A stretch of 64,000 nt of DNA. It comes from Undibacterium sp. KW1 (GTDB lineage: Bacteria; Pseudomonadota; Gammaproteobacteria; Burkholderiales; Burkholderiaceae_D). The stretch lies in assembly GCF_009937955.1 (NCBI RefSeq), contig NZ_AP018439.1:5270001-5334000 (forward strand). The letters run 5' to 3'. Below the pieces are notes generated by a model that searched no databases, was not told the DNA's origin, and saw only the letters and a program-made list of their open reading frames with translations. The position numbers and the translations under genes were made by a program. This document shows, in pieces, positions 36,463 through 46,664 of this stretch. Each line of letters opens with the position of its first letter. Positions within the stretch are counted from its first letter, which is position 1.

Positions 36463-37122
36463 ATGAAACCCACAGAAATTTTATTGATACGCCACGGCGA
36501 AACCGCCTGGAATGCAGAACGCCGTTTGCAAGGTCATCTCGACATCCCCCTGAATGCAGAAGGCACGCGCCAGGCCAAGGCATTGGCCTGGGCTTTGCAA
36601 AATGAAAAACTGCACGCGATAGTCTCCAGCGATTTGCAGCGCGCCGTACAAACCGCCGGTGAAATCGCCCGTCTGCAAGGTGTCAGCACACGCATAGACA
36701 AGGGTTTGCGTGAGCGCTGCTTTGGCGGTTTTGAAGGCAAACTGTATAGCGAACTACCGAGCCTGTACCGCAAGGAATATACGGCCTGGCAAGCACATGA
36801 ACCAGATGCGCAATTCCCACCTGGTGAAAACGAAGGCGAAACCATACGCCAGTTCCACAAGCGCATCATGGAACATGTGCTGCACTATGCCAAACAATTC
36901 GAGGGCAAGAAAATTGCACTGGTTGCTCACGGTGGCGTACTCGAATGTGCCTACCGTGCCGCCAAGGATTTACCGCTGAACGCCCCACGTGAAGTGACCA
37001 TCTACAACGCCAGCATCAACCGTTTTGAAGTGATGGGTAAAGAAATCAAACTGCTGCAATGGGGTGATATTGCGCATCTGGATGCCGATGACGCGATGGA
37101 TGAAATCAACCAGAAGCCATGA
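36463..37122 (+). CDS. Histidine phosphatase family protein (phosphoglycerate-mutase-like)
   Basis: A 219-residue enzyme with the RHGET motif (His11 is the phosphorylated residue), LxxRCFGGFEG (the family's usual E-x-x-F/C-G-x-x-E-G) and VAHGGVLECAYR for the second catalytic His. These are features of the GpmB/CobC-like branch. It probably dephosphorylates a small metabolite; the mutase function is unlikely. It follows dtd by 15 bases and is likely cotranscribed. Confidence 0.9.
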   Translation: MKPTEILLIRHGETAWNAERRLQGHLDIPLNAEGTRQAKALAWALQNEKLHAIVSSDLQRAVQTAGEIARLQGVSTRIDKGLRERCFGGFEGKLYSELPSLYRKEYTAWQAHEPDAQFPPGENEGETIRQFHKRIMEHVLHYAKQFEGKKIALVAHGGVLECAYRAAKDLPLNAPREVTIYNASINRFEVMGKEIKLLQWGDIAHLDADDAMDEINQKP

Positions 37123-37243
37123 ACCGAACCAGCACATGTGCATGGCGGGTGGGGTATGTCTACTCCAGGCAATACGTCGCCTTCCGGTACGGCAGGGTAA
37201 GGATGACAGGAGACAGTTTGCCTGCAACTGATACCCTGCCCCC

Positions 37244-37990
37244 TTACATCTGCCTGAACTGAAATTGATACGGCTGCGATACGGCCAGCCATTCCATCTC
37301 GTTTTCCAGCCGCAGGCTGAGTCCGCCATCAACACGTTGCACGGCGGCGATAGCGGCGACGTTGATGATATTGCTGCGTGATATCTGCCAGAACCTGTCG
37401 CCATCCAGCTGAGCCACCAGGTCCTTGATGGTGGTGCGTATATGGGCTTCGAGTTTGCCGGTCAGCACCTTGGTGTATTTGGCGTCGGCCCTGAAACAAA
37501 GCACGTCGCTGACATTGATGAAGCGTATCTGCTGGCCGACTGATGCCTGTATCCAGCGCAAGGCAACATCCGGCTTTTTGATCTGCAATGCCGACAGGTC
37601 AGCTGGTTGCTGTGTCAGGCGTTGCTTCAACCTTTGTACTGCCAGCGCCAGGCGACCGACATCAAGCGGCTTGAGCAGGTAATCGACAGCACCCTGGTCA
37701 AAGGCATCGACCGCATAATCATTGTGGGCAGTCAAAAAGACGATATGGCAGTCCTGGCTTGCCAGACGCGCCACGTCTATGCCAGTCAGGCCCGGCATGC
37801 GCACATCAAGAAAAGCCAGGTCGGGCTGCAGGTCGGCAATGGCCTGGGCGGCGGTGATACCGTCCTCGACTGCGGCGACCACTTCCAGTTCTGGCCACAG
37901 GCGTGCCAGTGCTGCCTGCAATTCGTCACGCAAGATGGTTTCGTCTTCGGCGATCAGGGCGCGTGGACTGGTTTTGCCGGGCAGGTTCAT
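37244..37990 (-). CDS. LytTR-family response regulator
   Basis: A 248-residue regulator with a receiver domain (acidic pair Glu15-Asp16, phosphoacceptor Asp62 in FLDVRMPG, Lys in LLKPLD) and a C-terminal LytTR DNA-binding domain (residues about 145-245; FRADAKYT and FWQISRSNIIN). It acts with the LytS-like kinase, whose stop overlaps its start by 4 bases. AlgR/LytR-type regulators control envelope, exopolysaccharide or motility genes; here the first gene of the operon codes for a secreted protein. Confidence 0.93.
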   Translation of the reverse strand: MNLPGKTSPRALIAEDETILRDELQAALARLWPELEVVAAVEDGITAAQAIADLQPDLAFLDVRMPGLTGIDVARLASQDCHIVFLTAHNDYAVDAFDQGAVDYLLKPLDVGRLALAVQRLKQRLTQQPADLSALQIKKPDVALRWIQASVGQQIRFINVSDVLCFRADAKYTKVLTGKLEAHIRTTIKDLVAQLDGDRFWQISRSNIINVAAIAAVQRVDGGLSLRLENEMEWLAVSQPYQFQFRQM

Positions 37991-39042
37991 GTCTGCCCCC
38001 TCGTTGTTGCTGGCAGAATCAGTTCTGCATTGACACCGCCGGTTTGCAGCGGCGAGAGTCGTAACTCTGCCTTTTCACCAAACAGTGCCAGCAGCCTTTC
38101 CTGCACGTTAAGCAAACCGACTCCACTGCCCAGCTCGTTCTGGAAACCACGGCCATTATCCCTGACTGCCACATGTAAAGTACCGCCTTCGCAACGGGCG
38201 TGAATATCAATGCGCACTTCACCTGGTTGCGGCTCTATGCCATGCTTGATGGCGTTTTCCACCAGACTCATGATGGCCAGTGGCGGGATCAGGCAAGCGC
38301 GCACTTCATCTGCGGCCTGGACTGAGTATTGAAAGCGTGCGCCCAGACGTATCTGGAAGATTTGCAGATACGCCGCTGCCCTGTCCAGCTCTTGCCCCAA
38401 TGTGGTGGTACTCAGGCGCATGTCGGGCATGGCGGCACGCAGATAGGCAATCAGGTGGTTCAACATTTGTTCTGCCTGATTTGCATCCTGGTGTATCAGG
38501 GCACGGGTATTGGCGAGGGTATTAAACAAAAAATGTGGTTCTATCTGGCCCTGCAGTGCCGCAAGTCTGGCTTCCAGCATTTGCCTCTCGACTTTGTGCT
38601 TGCTGGCTTCTGCCGCCAGGCTGGCCTGGGTGCGGTGCCTGATTTCCTGGTCTATGGCAGCAGGCAAGACGGTGGCGAAAATAAACACCAGGATAATGGC
38701 TGGCAATAACCAACTGGCATGGCCTGTACTCATCGCTGGCCAGAATACGGCCTCCGCCTTGAGACCTGCAAGCAATGCCAGCACCACGGACAAGGCCAGG
38801 ATAGCCCAGCGCTGGCTGGCATGTTTGAACCACAGTATTTTTTGCGACAGACATAAACCGGCTTGTGCCAGGGTATAGGCCAGCAGGATAGCCAGGCTAT
38901 CTGCCAGCCAGGCTGAGCGGCTAGCACTAAAACTGGCGAAAGCCGACATGCCCAGTACAGCAAGGGCAGGCAACAGAGGCCAGGAAACAGGCGTCAGGCT
39001 GCCATTGTCTGGTCCGGGCATGGTCAATTCTTGATACATCAA
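37987..39042 (-). CDS. LytS/YehU-type sensor histidine kinase
   Basis: A 351-residue inner-membrane kinase. The N-terminal part has four hydrophobic helices (residues about 15-130), a short coiled coil follows, then the His_kinase motif QIEPHFLFNTLAN with the phosphorylated His, and an ATPase domain (SLVENAIKHG and DNGRGF). It phosphorylates the overlapping LytTR regulator. The gene begins 8 bases after the secreted protein gene, so the three form an operon. Confidence 0.92.
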   Translation of the reverse strand: MMYQELTMPGPDNGSLTPVSWPLLPALAVLGMSAFASFSASRSAWLADSLAILLAYTLAQAGLCLSQKILWFKHASQRWAILALSVVLALLAGLKAEAVFWPAMSTGHASWLLPAIILVFIFATVLPAAIDQEIRHRTQASLAAEASKHKVERQMLEARLAALQGQIEPHFLFNTLANTRALIHQDANQAEQMLNHLIAYLRAAMPDMRLSTTTLGQELDRAAAYLQIFQIRLGARFQYSVQAADEVRACLIPPLAIMSLVENAIKHGIEPQPGEVRIDIHARCEGGTLHVAVRDNGRGFQNELGSGVGLLNVQERLLALFGEKAELRLSPLQTGGVNAELILPATTRGQT

Positions 39043-39050
39043 TTTTTAAT

Positions 39051-39656
39051 TTATTCCGAGAAATTCAAGTTTTGCAGGGATGCCATCACAGACCCCATCG
39101 TGATTTTGTTGGCGACATAATCTTTACTTTCAGGGATGGGGGTTCTCACCTGCATTTCGTTGAACGCCATGCCCTTGACGAATAACTTCCCATTATCCTT
39201 GAGACTTACACCAAGCTCCAACTTTGTGGCATTAGCGGGCACAGTCAATTTGGCCCTGATCGCCTCCCAGGTATCACTCTTACGTGCCCAGGTTGAAGAA
39301 ATTGAAACACCGCCCTTGTCATCCACGGTCCTGATCCAGAACTCATAACCACCGTGCTCCCCAATATGCAGGACTGACGCAGTAAAGGACATTGTCTTCC
39401 CTCTATATGCGGCGGCATCGACCACTTGCGTGATGGCAGCAAAGTCATCCGCTTTGGCATCCTTGGCTGCGATAAAGAAAGCCGGTTGCTCTTTGCTTCC
39501 TTGCGACTCATCAAACCCACTTTCGTAATGAGTAGCGATTGCCCCATTGCCTGTCCAGCCTTTGGGAATACCATTCTTGACAGCGCCTGCGTAAGAGAAA
39601 TTAACGGCAAAGGCAACCAGGGGGGCTGCGATCAGAATTTTCCAGTGTTTCATCAT
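39051..39656 (-). CDS. Secreted beta-sandwich protein, first gene of the LytS/LytTR operon
   Basis: A 201-residue protein with a signal peptide (cleavage near SYA-GA at residue 23). The mature part resembles a carbohydrate-binding-module-like jelly roll: GW near the N-terminus, YRGKTMSF, WIRTVD, SDTWEAIRAKLTVP and LGVSLKDNGKLFV. The ATG at 39656 has GGAG 5 bases upstream. It lies 8 bases before the kinase gene. It may bind a ligand, possibly a glycan, sensed by the system; that link is inferred from the operon only. Confidence 0.72.
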   Translation of the reverse strand: MMKHWKILIAAPLVAFAVNFSYAGAVKNGIPKGWTGNGAIATHYESGFDESQGSKEQPAFFIAAKDAKADDFAAITQVVDAAAYRGKTMSFTASVLHIGEHGGYEFWIRTVDDKGGVSISSTWARKSDTWEAIRAKLTVPANATKLELGVSLKDNGKLFVKGMAFNEMQVRTPIPESKDYVANKITMGSVMASLQNLNFSE

Positions 39657-39940
39657 CTTTACTCCATGTGGGTTGTTGATGATGTGCAATATACGGATGA
39701 ACAAGTTTGGTTTCCTTCGCTTTGCGATTACTGCCCCGTCACCGCCGATAAATGGCGGGAAATTTCTGATGAATGGAGCTGTTAAAAAATAGTTTTATGC
39801 ATGGCTGCCAGAATGACACAAGTGAATTGACCATGGCATGCTAAATGGCGATACTGCCAGCTTTATCTTGCAATTTTTTCGCGCATACCATCTGCGTGAA
39901 GTTATTGCTGATCTGCCTCTTTAATTGAAGGAATGTTGTA

Positions 39941-41623
39941 GTGCGAGCCTTCTATCAACTCGATTATGACGCACTCCCCCGTGACGTCAAAAAGCAACTG
40001 GCCAGGTCAGTCAGAAGCCCGGACTATTTGGTGCATGCTGACGCCATGTCGAATCGGTCCTGGTACCTGCGGCATGCGGCCTTGATGGCGGTGTGTATTT
40101 TCTTCATTTATGTGGCTGCAGCGTCCAACTTTGGCGACCCCATCAATGATCTGGCCTGGGATAATACCGGTCTGATCGTCTGGTATGCCATCCTGTTTTT
40201 CGGGGTGGTCTATGCGGGCAATGAAATATGGCAGCGCATGCAGTTGAGTGCCAAATTTCGTTTTATCCCTGGCTGCTATCTGTTCCCGCTGGCACTGCTT
40301 GATATCCGTAGCAATAAAATTGCGGTACATGATCTGGCACAGTTGCGCAAACTGGATGCTACCCATTTTGAATCGAATGGCCGTTATCAAAAAACGGTTT
40401 TTTCCTTCAATTTCAATGATGGTACACGCAAGGACCTGATCATCAATAACCAGAATCTGGCTGAAGCCACGCTGGGAAAATTCAATATCTATAAGACCAA
40501 GGCCAAGGATGCATTTCATAACCGCGATCTGGCAAGCCTGTATGGCTTTGACCCTTTGCTGGATGTGCGCAGACACAAGTGGCGGGAAGCACTGGCAACT
40601 GCAGGCCTGGGCAAGCGCTTGCTCGATCTGTTGAGTCAATTCAAGGTAACACTACTGGTCCTGGCGATCTTTATCGCAGCCTTGTTCTGGTACGGCAGGA
40701 ATACGGCAGCTGACAAGAAAATGTACCTGAATGCCAAGCACATGCAGACCGAAGCGGCGTATCTGGGTTATCTGGCGCATGGCAAATTCAAGATTACTGA
40801 AATGCAGGCAGAATTGCCGCGCGTGGTATTCAACGAGGTGCAAAAGAAAAATTCAGTGACCATGCTGCGCCAGTTGAAGCTGCGCTTCCCGCAATCAGAT
40901 ATCTTGCCTGAGGTGGCAGAAGAAATTCATGTGCTGTATGAAAACTCCATGCAAAAATTCCGGCAACAGGCAGTTAATTCAGACGCTGCCTTGATCAGGT
41001 CAATGGAAAATTTGCTGAAATTTGCCGAGGAGCATGACGACCCGAATGTGGCAATCAGCTTTACTCGCCCGACGGAAAGTGAGCTTGGTCAGCTCGATGC
41101 GATCCTGAAACTCAAGGAAAATAAATTGCGCGGCATGCGTATCATACCAGCGGCGAAATACTTTGCAGACAATAGCGCAGCCGTCAGGGAAACACGGATT
41201 ATCGTCGGGATACGTAGTGCGTTCAGCTCCATATTCCCGAATGATGTGCTGTCATTCAATGCCAATCCTGTCGCCCCTGACAATGCGCCCAGGTTGCAGA
41301 TCACTTATCAGATAGAACCTTCTGGCAAGGTGTTTGTGTCTGACAAACAAGATGATGCCTTTGTTGGCATGGTCATGCGCTTCAAGTCCGCGCTCATCGT
41401 ACCTGATACCAGAGACCGGTGGAAATTCGACCTGGAAGTAGAGCCACCAGATTCATTCAATGTCGAGTACCAGACATCCAGCCGCACACTGGTACAGCAC
41501 GCACCTGAAGGCCAGGTCTATGCGGTAATGGCAGAGCGGGCCTTCGATAAACTGGCAAACAAGATCAATGCCGCATTCTTCAGGCCAGATAGTACGGCAT
41601 ACATGAAGCAGAATGGGCGATGA
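39941..41623 (+). CDS. Hypothetical membrane protein
   Basis: A 560-residue protein that I do not recognise. Two hydrophobic helices lie at about residues 45-65 and 77-97, a short hydrophobic stretch near 107-118, and one more at about 232-250; the last 310 residues are soluble and probably on one side of the membrane, with mixed helix and beta. The GTG start at 39941 has GAAGGA 9-13 bases upstream. The C-terminal part (TYQIEPSGKVFVSD, FKSALIVPD) may be a beta-rich domain. It is divergent from the LytS/LytTR operon. No function can be assigned. Confidence 0.7.
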   Translation: MRAFYQLDYDALPRDVKKQLARSVRSPDYLVHADAMSNRSWYLRHAALMAVCIFFIYVAAASNFGDPINDLAWDNTGLIVWYAILFFGVVYAGNEIWQRMQLSAKFRFIPGCYLFPLALLDIRSNKIAVHDLAQLRKLDATHFESNGRYQKTVFSFNFNDGTRKDLIINNQNLAEATLGKFNIYKTKAKDAFHNRDLASLYGFDPLLDVRRHKWREALATAGLGKRLLDLLSQFKVTLLVLAIFIAALFWYGRNTAADKKMYLNAKHMQTEAAYLGYLAHGKFKITEMQAELPRVVFNEVQKKNSVTMLRQLKLRFPQSDILPEVAEEIHVLYENSMQKFRQQAVNSDAALIRSMENLLKFAEEHDDPNVAISFTRPTESELGQLDAILKLKENKLRGMRIIPAAKYFADNSAAVRETRIIVGIRSAFSSIFPNDVLSFNANPVAPDNAPRLQITYQIEPSGKVFVSDKQDDAFVGMVMRFKSALIVPDTRDRWKFDLEVEPPDSFNVEYQTSSRTLVQHAPEGQVYAVMAERAFDKLANKINAAFFRPDSTAYMKQNGR

Positions 41624-41694
41624 ATTGCAGTACAGGCAGGTTTTGCACCCCGTCCATACTGCAGGATCAATGCCGTTTCAGCATTGCATAAGAA

Positions 41695-43023
41695 TCAATG
41701 CAGCTTGATACGCGGATTACGTACCCTGTCTATGGTCTCTGCCCAGGTCGACAGCCAGGTATGGAACAAACCATTGACTGCCACCTGGTGATGTTTGTGC
41801 AAGGACCAGTACATCCATTTTGCCAGCGTGCCTTCAATAAAGACTGAGCCGCTGGCAATTGCGCCCATGAGGCTGCCTACCGTGCTGTAGTTACCCAGCG
41901 ATACCAGCGAGCCATGGTCCTTGTAAGTGAATTCCAGCAAGGACTTGCCCTGTAACTGGCGCACCAGTGACTTTGCCAGCATGCTGGCTTGCTGATGGGC
42001 AGACTGGGCGCGCGGCGGCACATTAGGCAAACCCTCGCCTTGCGGGCAGGCACAGCAATCACCGAGGGCAAAAATGGCCGGGTCACGTGTGGTTTGCAGC
42101 ATGCGGTTAACCACCAGTTGGTTAATGCGGTTGCATTCCAGTCCATCGAGGTCTTTCAAAAACTCAGGGGCCTTGATACCGGCTGCCCATACGACGATGC
42201 CGCTAGGGATGAATTTACCGCTGGCCATTTGCACGCCCGCCTTGGAGACTTCCACCACTTTTTCATTGGTATGCACTTCGATGGCGATGCTGCGCAATTC
42301 TCGGACGACAGATTCTGACAGGCGCTCAGGCAACATTTGCAGCAACCGTGGCGAGGCATCGACAATAACTATCTTTAAATCTTTTTCAGGATGAAAGTTG
42401 ACCAGTCCATAGCTGGACAGGATTTTGGTGGTCATGTGCAGTTCAGCCGCCAGTTCTACCCCGGTAGCACCACCACCTATGATAGTGACGGTAAAGCGCC
42501 CTTCACCAGCAACCTGGTCCTGTGTCTGCGCACGCAGGCAGCAATTGATGAGTTTTTGATGGAAGCGTTCAGCCGCCGCCAGGGAATCCAGCATGATGCT
42601 GTTCTCACGCGCACCGGGCGTACCAAAATCATTGGTCTGGCTACCCAGGGCGATGACCAGACTGTCATAGGGTATGGCCTGGCGTGGCAACAACTCTATG
42701 CCATTCTCATCCAGCGTAGGGGCGAGATAAATTTCTTTTTTGTCACGTGAGAGACCATCCATACGCCCCAAACGGAAATCAAAATGATTTGATCTGGCCA
42801 GGGCAAAGTATTCGCGCTCGTCAGCATGGCTGTCGAGGGTGCCTGCGGCCACCTGATGCAATAAAGGTTTCCACAAATGGGTGCGGCTGGCATCGACCAG
42901 CGTAATGACGGCTTTGCCGCGTTTACCTAATTTCTTACCCAGGCGAACCGCCAGTTCCAGCCCGCCCGCACCACCGCCAACGATGGTAATTCTATGCACT
43001 GCCTCCTTGTTTTGCGTGTTCAC
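41695..43023 (-). CDS. ndh: Type II NADH:quinone oxidoreductase
   Basis: A 442-residue pyridine-nucleotide-disulfide oxidoreductase. The FAD dinucleotide-binding motif is IVGGGAGGLELA, the NAD(P)H one is IIGGGATGVELAAEL, and the quinone-site region (ALGDCCACP, then RAQSAHQQASML) matches NDH-2. A C-terminal amphipathic/hydrophobic segment (WMYWSLHKHH) fits membrane attachment. It passes electrons from NADH to ubiquinone without pumping protons. It is divergent from dusB. Confidence 0.93.
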   Translation of the reverse strand: MNTQNKEAVHRITIVGGGAGGLELAVRLGKKLGKRGKAVITLVDASRTHLWKPLLHQVAAGTLDSHADEREYFALARSNHFDFRLGRMDGLSRDKKEIYLAPTLDENGIELLPRQAIPYDSLVIALGSQTNDFGTPGARENSIMLDSLAAAERFHQKLINCCLRAQTQDQVAGEGRFTVTIIGGGATGVELAAELHMTTKILSSYGLVNFHPEKDLKIVIVDASPRLLQMLPERLSESVVRELRSIAIEVHTNEKVVEVSKAGVQMASGKFIPSGIVVWAAGIKAPEFLKDLDGLECNRINQLVVNRMLQTTRDPAIFALGDCCACPQGEGLPNVPPRAQSAHQQASMLAKSLVRQLQGKSLLEFTYKDHGSLVSLGNYSTVGSLMGAIASGSVFIEGTLAKWMYWSLHKHHQVAVNGLFHTWLSTWAETIDRVRNPRIKLH

Positions 43024-43349
43024 GACGACTCCCTGTATATTAAAAATGTATTCCCTTGGTGCCGGTCAAGCAAATACCGGGTCCACGGGAATGGACTTTT
43101 GTCAGGAGTCAATATGACAAATGGCAGATAGAGTATACACACATGCCGTCAGCTCGTGGTTGATATCCCGCCTACTACAGTAATTTAGAAATGCAAGTCT
43201 AAAAGACTGACAATTTATCCAGATTTATACTATCGCCAGCGCATGTCATATAGATAAAAATATTCCTTACGAGTGGTAACGAATTTGCCGAATATTTAGG
43301 CAGGATTCAGGTAGAATAGCGCTTCTTCGAATTTCCCCCTTCCCTGATC
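43024..43349. promoter_or_regulatory. Divergent promoter region ndh / dusB
   Basis: About 325 bases without a gene between divergent starts. A TAGAAT at 43312-43317, 33 bases before the dusB start, is a possible -10 for dusB-fis. Several A+T-rich patches lie further left (near 43220-43265). A clear -35 was not found. Confidence 0.4.
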
Positions 43350-44360
43350 GTGCAAATCGGCTCTTACGTGCTGCGTAATAATATTTTTGTTGCTCCCATG
43401 GCTGGTGTGACTGACAGACCTTTCCGTCAGTTGTGCAAAGAACTGGGTGCGGGTTATGCCGTGTCTGAAATGGCGGCCTCCAATCCCAAACTCTGGGAAA
43501 CAGAAAAATCCACGCGCCGTACCAACCATGAAGGCGAAATGGAACCCAAGGCCGTGCAGATTGCCGGTGCAGACCCACAGATGCTGGCTGAATGTGCCAA
43601 ACACAATGTTGATAAAGGTGCGCAAATCATCGATATCAACATGGGTTGCCCGGTTAAAAAGGTCTGTAATGCCTGGTGTGGTTCTGCCTTGTTGCAGCAT
43701 GAAAGCCTGGTCGGGCAGATACTGGATGCGGTGGTCGGCGCAGTCGATGTGCCGGTCACACTCAAGTTCCGTACAGGCTGGGACAGGGCCAATAAAAATG
43801 CCCTGAACATTGCCCGCATGGCAGAAGCGGCTGGCATACAAATGCTGACCCTGCATGGACGTACCCGTGCCGATGGCTATAAGGGTGATGCCGAATATGA
43901 GACCATTGCTGCCGTCAAGGCCGCAGTCAATATCCCCGTAGTTGCCAATGGCGACATCACGACACCGGAAAAAGCCAAATATGTACTGGAGGCCACCGGT
44001 GCGGACGCCATCATGATAGGGCGGGCGGCGCAAGGCCGACCGTGGATCTTTCGCGAGATCGCCCATTTCCTCAATACCGGCGAGCATTTACCTGCCCCAC
44101 TGATTTCGGAAGTTCGTGAACTCATGGATGCCCATTTGAAAGCGCACTATGCCTTCTATGGTGACTACCTTGGCGTACGAACGGCACGCAAACATATAGG
44201 CTGGTATGTGCAGGACCTGGTAGGTGGTGAAGATTTCCGGCAACAAATGAACTTACTGACGGATTGTGATGAACAACTTGCCGCCGTCAGCAGTTTTTTT
44301 GATCACATGGCTGGGGAGCGGTTACAATACCGCCCCTTTGAAGAAAAACTGGCAGCATAA
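43350..44360 (+). CDS. dusB: tRNA-dihydrouridine synthase B
   Basis: A 336-residue FMN enzyme that reduces uridine to dihydrouridine in tRNA. The family pattern is complete: APMAGVTDRPFRQL, INMGCPVKKV with the catalytic Cys, HGRTR, NGDI and GRAAQGRPWIF. The start is GTG at 43350. fis follows 93 bases later, the classical dusB-fis pair, in which fis depends on this transcript. Confidence 0.95.
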   Translation: MQIGSYVLRNNIFVAPMAGVTDRPFRQLCKELGAGYAVSEMAASNPKLWETEKSTRRTNHEGEMEPKAVQIAGADPQMLAECAKHNVDKGAQIIDINMGCPVKKVCNAWCGSALLQHESLVGQILDAVVGAVDVPVTLKFRTGWDRANKNALNIARMAEAAGIQMLTLHGRTRADGYKGDAEYETIAAVKAAVNIPVVANGDITTPEKAKYVLEATGADAIMIGRAAQGRPWIFREIAHFLNTGEHLPAPLISEVRELMDAHLKAHYAFYGDYLGVRTARKHIGWYVQDLVGGEDFRQQMNLLTDCDEQLAAVSSFFDHMAGERLQYRPFEEKLAA

Positions 44361-44453
44361 GACAAAGCACTTTCACAAAAACCAATTTGTCTTGCCGTCC
44401 ATGAAGCATGGACTACCCGCCGCCTGGCTTAACCGAACAGTGATAAAAACAGC

Positions 44454-44687
44454 ATGAGCAAAGATAGCATTCAAGACGCCGTCCACAAAAATCTGGAAAA
44501 ATATTTCCGTGACCTGGGCGAGCAACCTGCCTCCAATATTTACGACATGGTCGTGTTAGCCGTTGAAAAACCTATGCTGGAAATGGTCATGACGCGCGCA
44601 TCGAGCAACCAGTCACAAGCCGCCGATATGTTGGGCATTAACCGGAATACCTTGCGCAAGAAATTGCAGCAACACGGTTTGCTTTAA
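44454..44687 (+). CDS. fis: Fis-family DNA-binding protein
   Basis: A 77-residue nucleoid protein with the C-terminal helix-turn-helix [20 protein letters not shown] typical of Fis and of NtrC-family tails. Fis bends DNA and adjusts rRNA and other promoters in fast growth. It is downstream of dusB on the same strand and 47 bases before purH, so it may share that transcript too. Confidence 0.94.
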   Translation: MSKDSIQDAVHKNLEKYFRDLGEQPASNIYDMVVLAVEKPMLEMVMTRASSNQSQAADMLGINRNTLRKKLQQHGLL

Positions 44688-44734
44688 TCCATCCGCGAGG
44701 CTTGACACCGATTTCCTTACTCACATCAAAAATC

Positions 44735-46300
44735 ATGATCAAACAAGCCCTCATTTCCGTCTCCGACAAGACCGGTGTGCTCGAATTTGCACGTGAATTG
44801 TCTGCACTCGGTGTCAAGCTCTTGTCTACGGGTGGCACAGCCAAGTTATTGGCTGACAATGGCCTGCCTGTTACCGAAGTGGCTGACTACACCGGCTTCC
44901 CTGAGATGCTCGATGGCCGTGTCAAGACCCTGCACCCTAAAGTGCATGGCGGTATTTTGGCACGCCGTGATTTTCCTGAACATGTGGCAGCACTGGAGCA
45001 GCACGGCATCCCTACCATCGATATGGTGGTGGTCAACCTGTACCCGTTCCAGCAAACTGTCGCCAAGGGTGAATGTTCACTCGAAGATGCGATAGAAAAT
45101 ATCGACATCGGCGGCCCGACCATGTTGCGTTCTTCTGCCAAGAACCACAAGGACGTGACCGTCATTGTTGATCCGTCTGATTATGCCGTTGTACTGGCAG
45201 AGATGAAGGCAAATCAGAACGTCGTCAGCTACGACACCAAGTTCACGCTGGCGAAAAAAGTATTTGCTCACACAGCACAATACGATGGCGCCATCACCAA
45301 TTACCTGACCAGCCTGGGTGAAGACAAGGCGCACACCACACGCAGCGCTTATCCACAAACCCTGAACCTGCATTTTGAAAAAGTGCAGGAAATGCGTTAC
45401 GGTGAGAACCCGCATCAGTCAGCCGCCTTTTATCGCGACCTGAAGTCTCTCGAAGGCTCGCTGGCCAACTACAAGCAATTGCAAGGCAAGGAACTGTCTT
45501 ACAACAATATAGCCGATGCCGATGCCGCATGGGAATGCGTGAAGTCTTTTGCTGAATCTGCCTGCGTCATCGTCAAGCATGCCAATCCTTGCGGCGTAGC
45601 CCTGGGGGCGACACCGCTTGAATCTTATAGCAAGGCTTTGCAGACTGACCCGACTTCTGCATTTGGCGGCATCATCGCCTTCAACCGCGAACTTGATGGC
45701 AAGGCTGCTGAAATCGTCGCCAAGCAATTCGTTGAAGTGCTGATCGCACCATCGTTCACTGCCGAAGCGAAACAGATTTTCGCTGCAAAACAAAACGTAC
45801 GTCTGCTGGAAATTTCTCTGGGCAATGGCTTCAATCTGTATGACATGAAACGCGTAGGCGGTGGCTTGCTGGTACAGGCACCGGATGCCAAAAACGTCTT
45901 GCAGGAAGAACTGCGCGTCGTCTCTAAACTGCAGCCAACTCCACAGCAAATGGCTGATATGATGTTCGCCTGGCGCGTGGCAAAGTATGTCAAATCAAAT
46001 GCAATTGTTTTCTGCGGCAATGGCATGACACTGGGTGTAGGCGCTGGCCAGATGAGCCGCATAGACTCGGCCCGCATCGCGTCCATCAAGGCACAGAATG
46101 CTGGTTTGACTTTGACTGGTTCTGCCGTCGCGTCTGACGCCTTCTTCCCGTTCCGTGATGGTCTGGATGTGGTCGTCGATGCTGGTGCGACTTGTGTGAT
46201 CCACCCGGGTGGCTCCATGCGTGACCAGGAAGTGATTGATGCTGCGGATGAACGTGGTGTCGTGATGGTTTATACCGGTACACGTCATTTCCGCCATTGA
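44735..46300 (+). CDS. purH: Bifunctional AICAR transformylase / IMP cyclohydrolase
   Basis: A 521-residue enzyme for the last two steps of IMP synthesis. The N-terminal MGS-like cyclohydrolase domain covers residues about 1-145 ([32 protein letters not shown]), and the AICAR transformylase domain the rest (KHANPCG with the catalytic Lys-His, and [10 protein letters not shown]). The ATG at 44735 is chosen by family start; the frame extends 11 codons further. It ends before a strong terminator. Confidence 0.96.
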   Translation: MIKQALISVSDKTGVLEFARELSALGVKLLSTGGTAKLLADNGLPVTEVADYTGFPEMLDGRVKTLHPKVHGGILARRDFPEHVAALEQHGIPTIDMVVVNLYPFQQTVAKGECSLEDAIENIDIGGPTMLRSSAKNHKDVTVIVDPSDYAVVLAEMKANQNVVSYDTKFTLAKKVFAHTAQYDGAITNYLTSLGEDKAHTTRSAYPQTLNLHFEKVQEMRYGENPHQSAAFYRDLKSLEGSLANYKQLQGKELSYNNIADADAAWECVKSFAESACVIVKHANPCGVALGATPLESYSKALQTDPTSAFGGIIAFNRELDGKAAEIVAKQFVEVLIAPSFTAEAKQIFAAKQNVRLLEISLGNGFNLYDMKRVGGGLLVQAPDAKNVLQEELRVVSKLQPTPQQMADMMFAWRVAKYVKSNAIVFCGNGMTLGVGAGQMSRIDSARIASIKAQNAGLTLTGSAVASDAFFPFRDGLDVVVDAGATCVIHPGGSMRDQEVIDAADERGVVMVYTGTRHFRH

Positions 46301-46342
46301 TAATGATATTGATGCGGTATTGATCCACTAGCGACTCTGTTT

Positions 46343-46373
46343 AAAACGGCTCTGTTCAAGCAGAGCCGTTTTT
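46343..46373 (+). terminator. Rho-independent terminator after purH
   Basis: Stem AAAACGGCTCTG / CAGAGCCGTTTT (12 perfect pairs), loop TTCAAG, T-run at the 3' end; 43 bases after the stop. Confidence 0.9.
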
Positions 46374-46393
46374 CATTCTGCATTCTCGCCTTT

Positions 46394-46664
46394 ATGGCTT
46401 ACGTCTATATTCTTGCCAGTGCCTCCATAAGTTGGTGTTACCAGCGATTTGATAGCTCGTGTTTATCAGCATAAGAACGGTTTCGTCGGCAGTTTTACTT
46501 CCCGGCATAGGGTTTATCAACTGGTCTGGTTTGAACAGGTCGATTCAATTCTTTCGGCCATTCAGCGTAAAAAGCAGATCAAGGCCTGGAAGCGGGAATG
46601 GAAGATCAGGTTAATTGAAGAAACCAATCCCTACTGGCGGGAATTGTATTTGGATATTGTTTGA
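46394..46664 (+). pseudogene. Decayed GIY-YIG (URI-type) endonuclease
   Basis: From the ATG at 46394 the frame reads MAYVYILAS, the N-terminus of YhbQ-like GIY-YIG proteins, and then is lost; the rest of the domain continues in another frame (VTSDLIARVYQHKNGFVG ... EETNPYWRELYLDI) up to 46664. The segment that should hold the YIG strand is deleted, and the catalytic Glu of the usual RE+QIK helix is Lys here (QRKKQIKAW). Both changes argue for inactivation. The family is small, about 95 residues. Confidence 0.75.
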
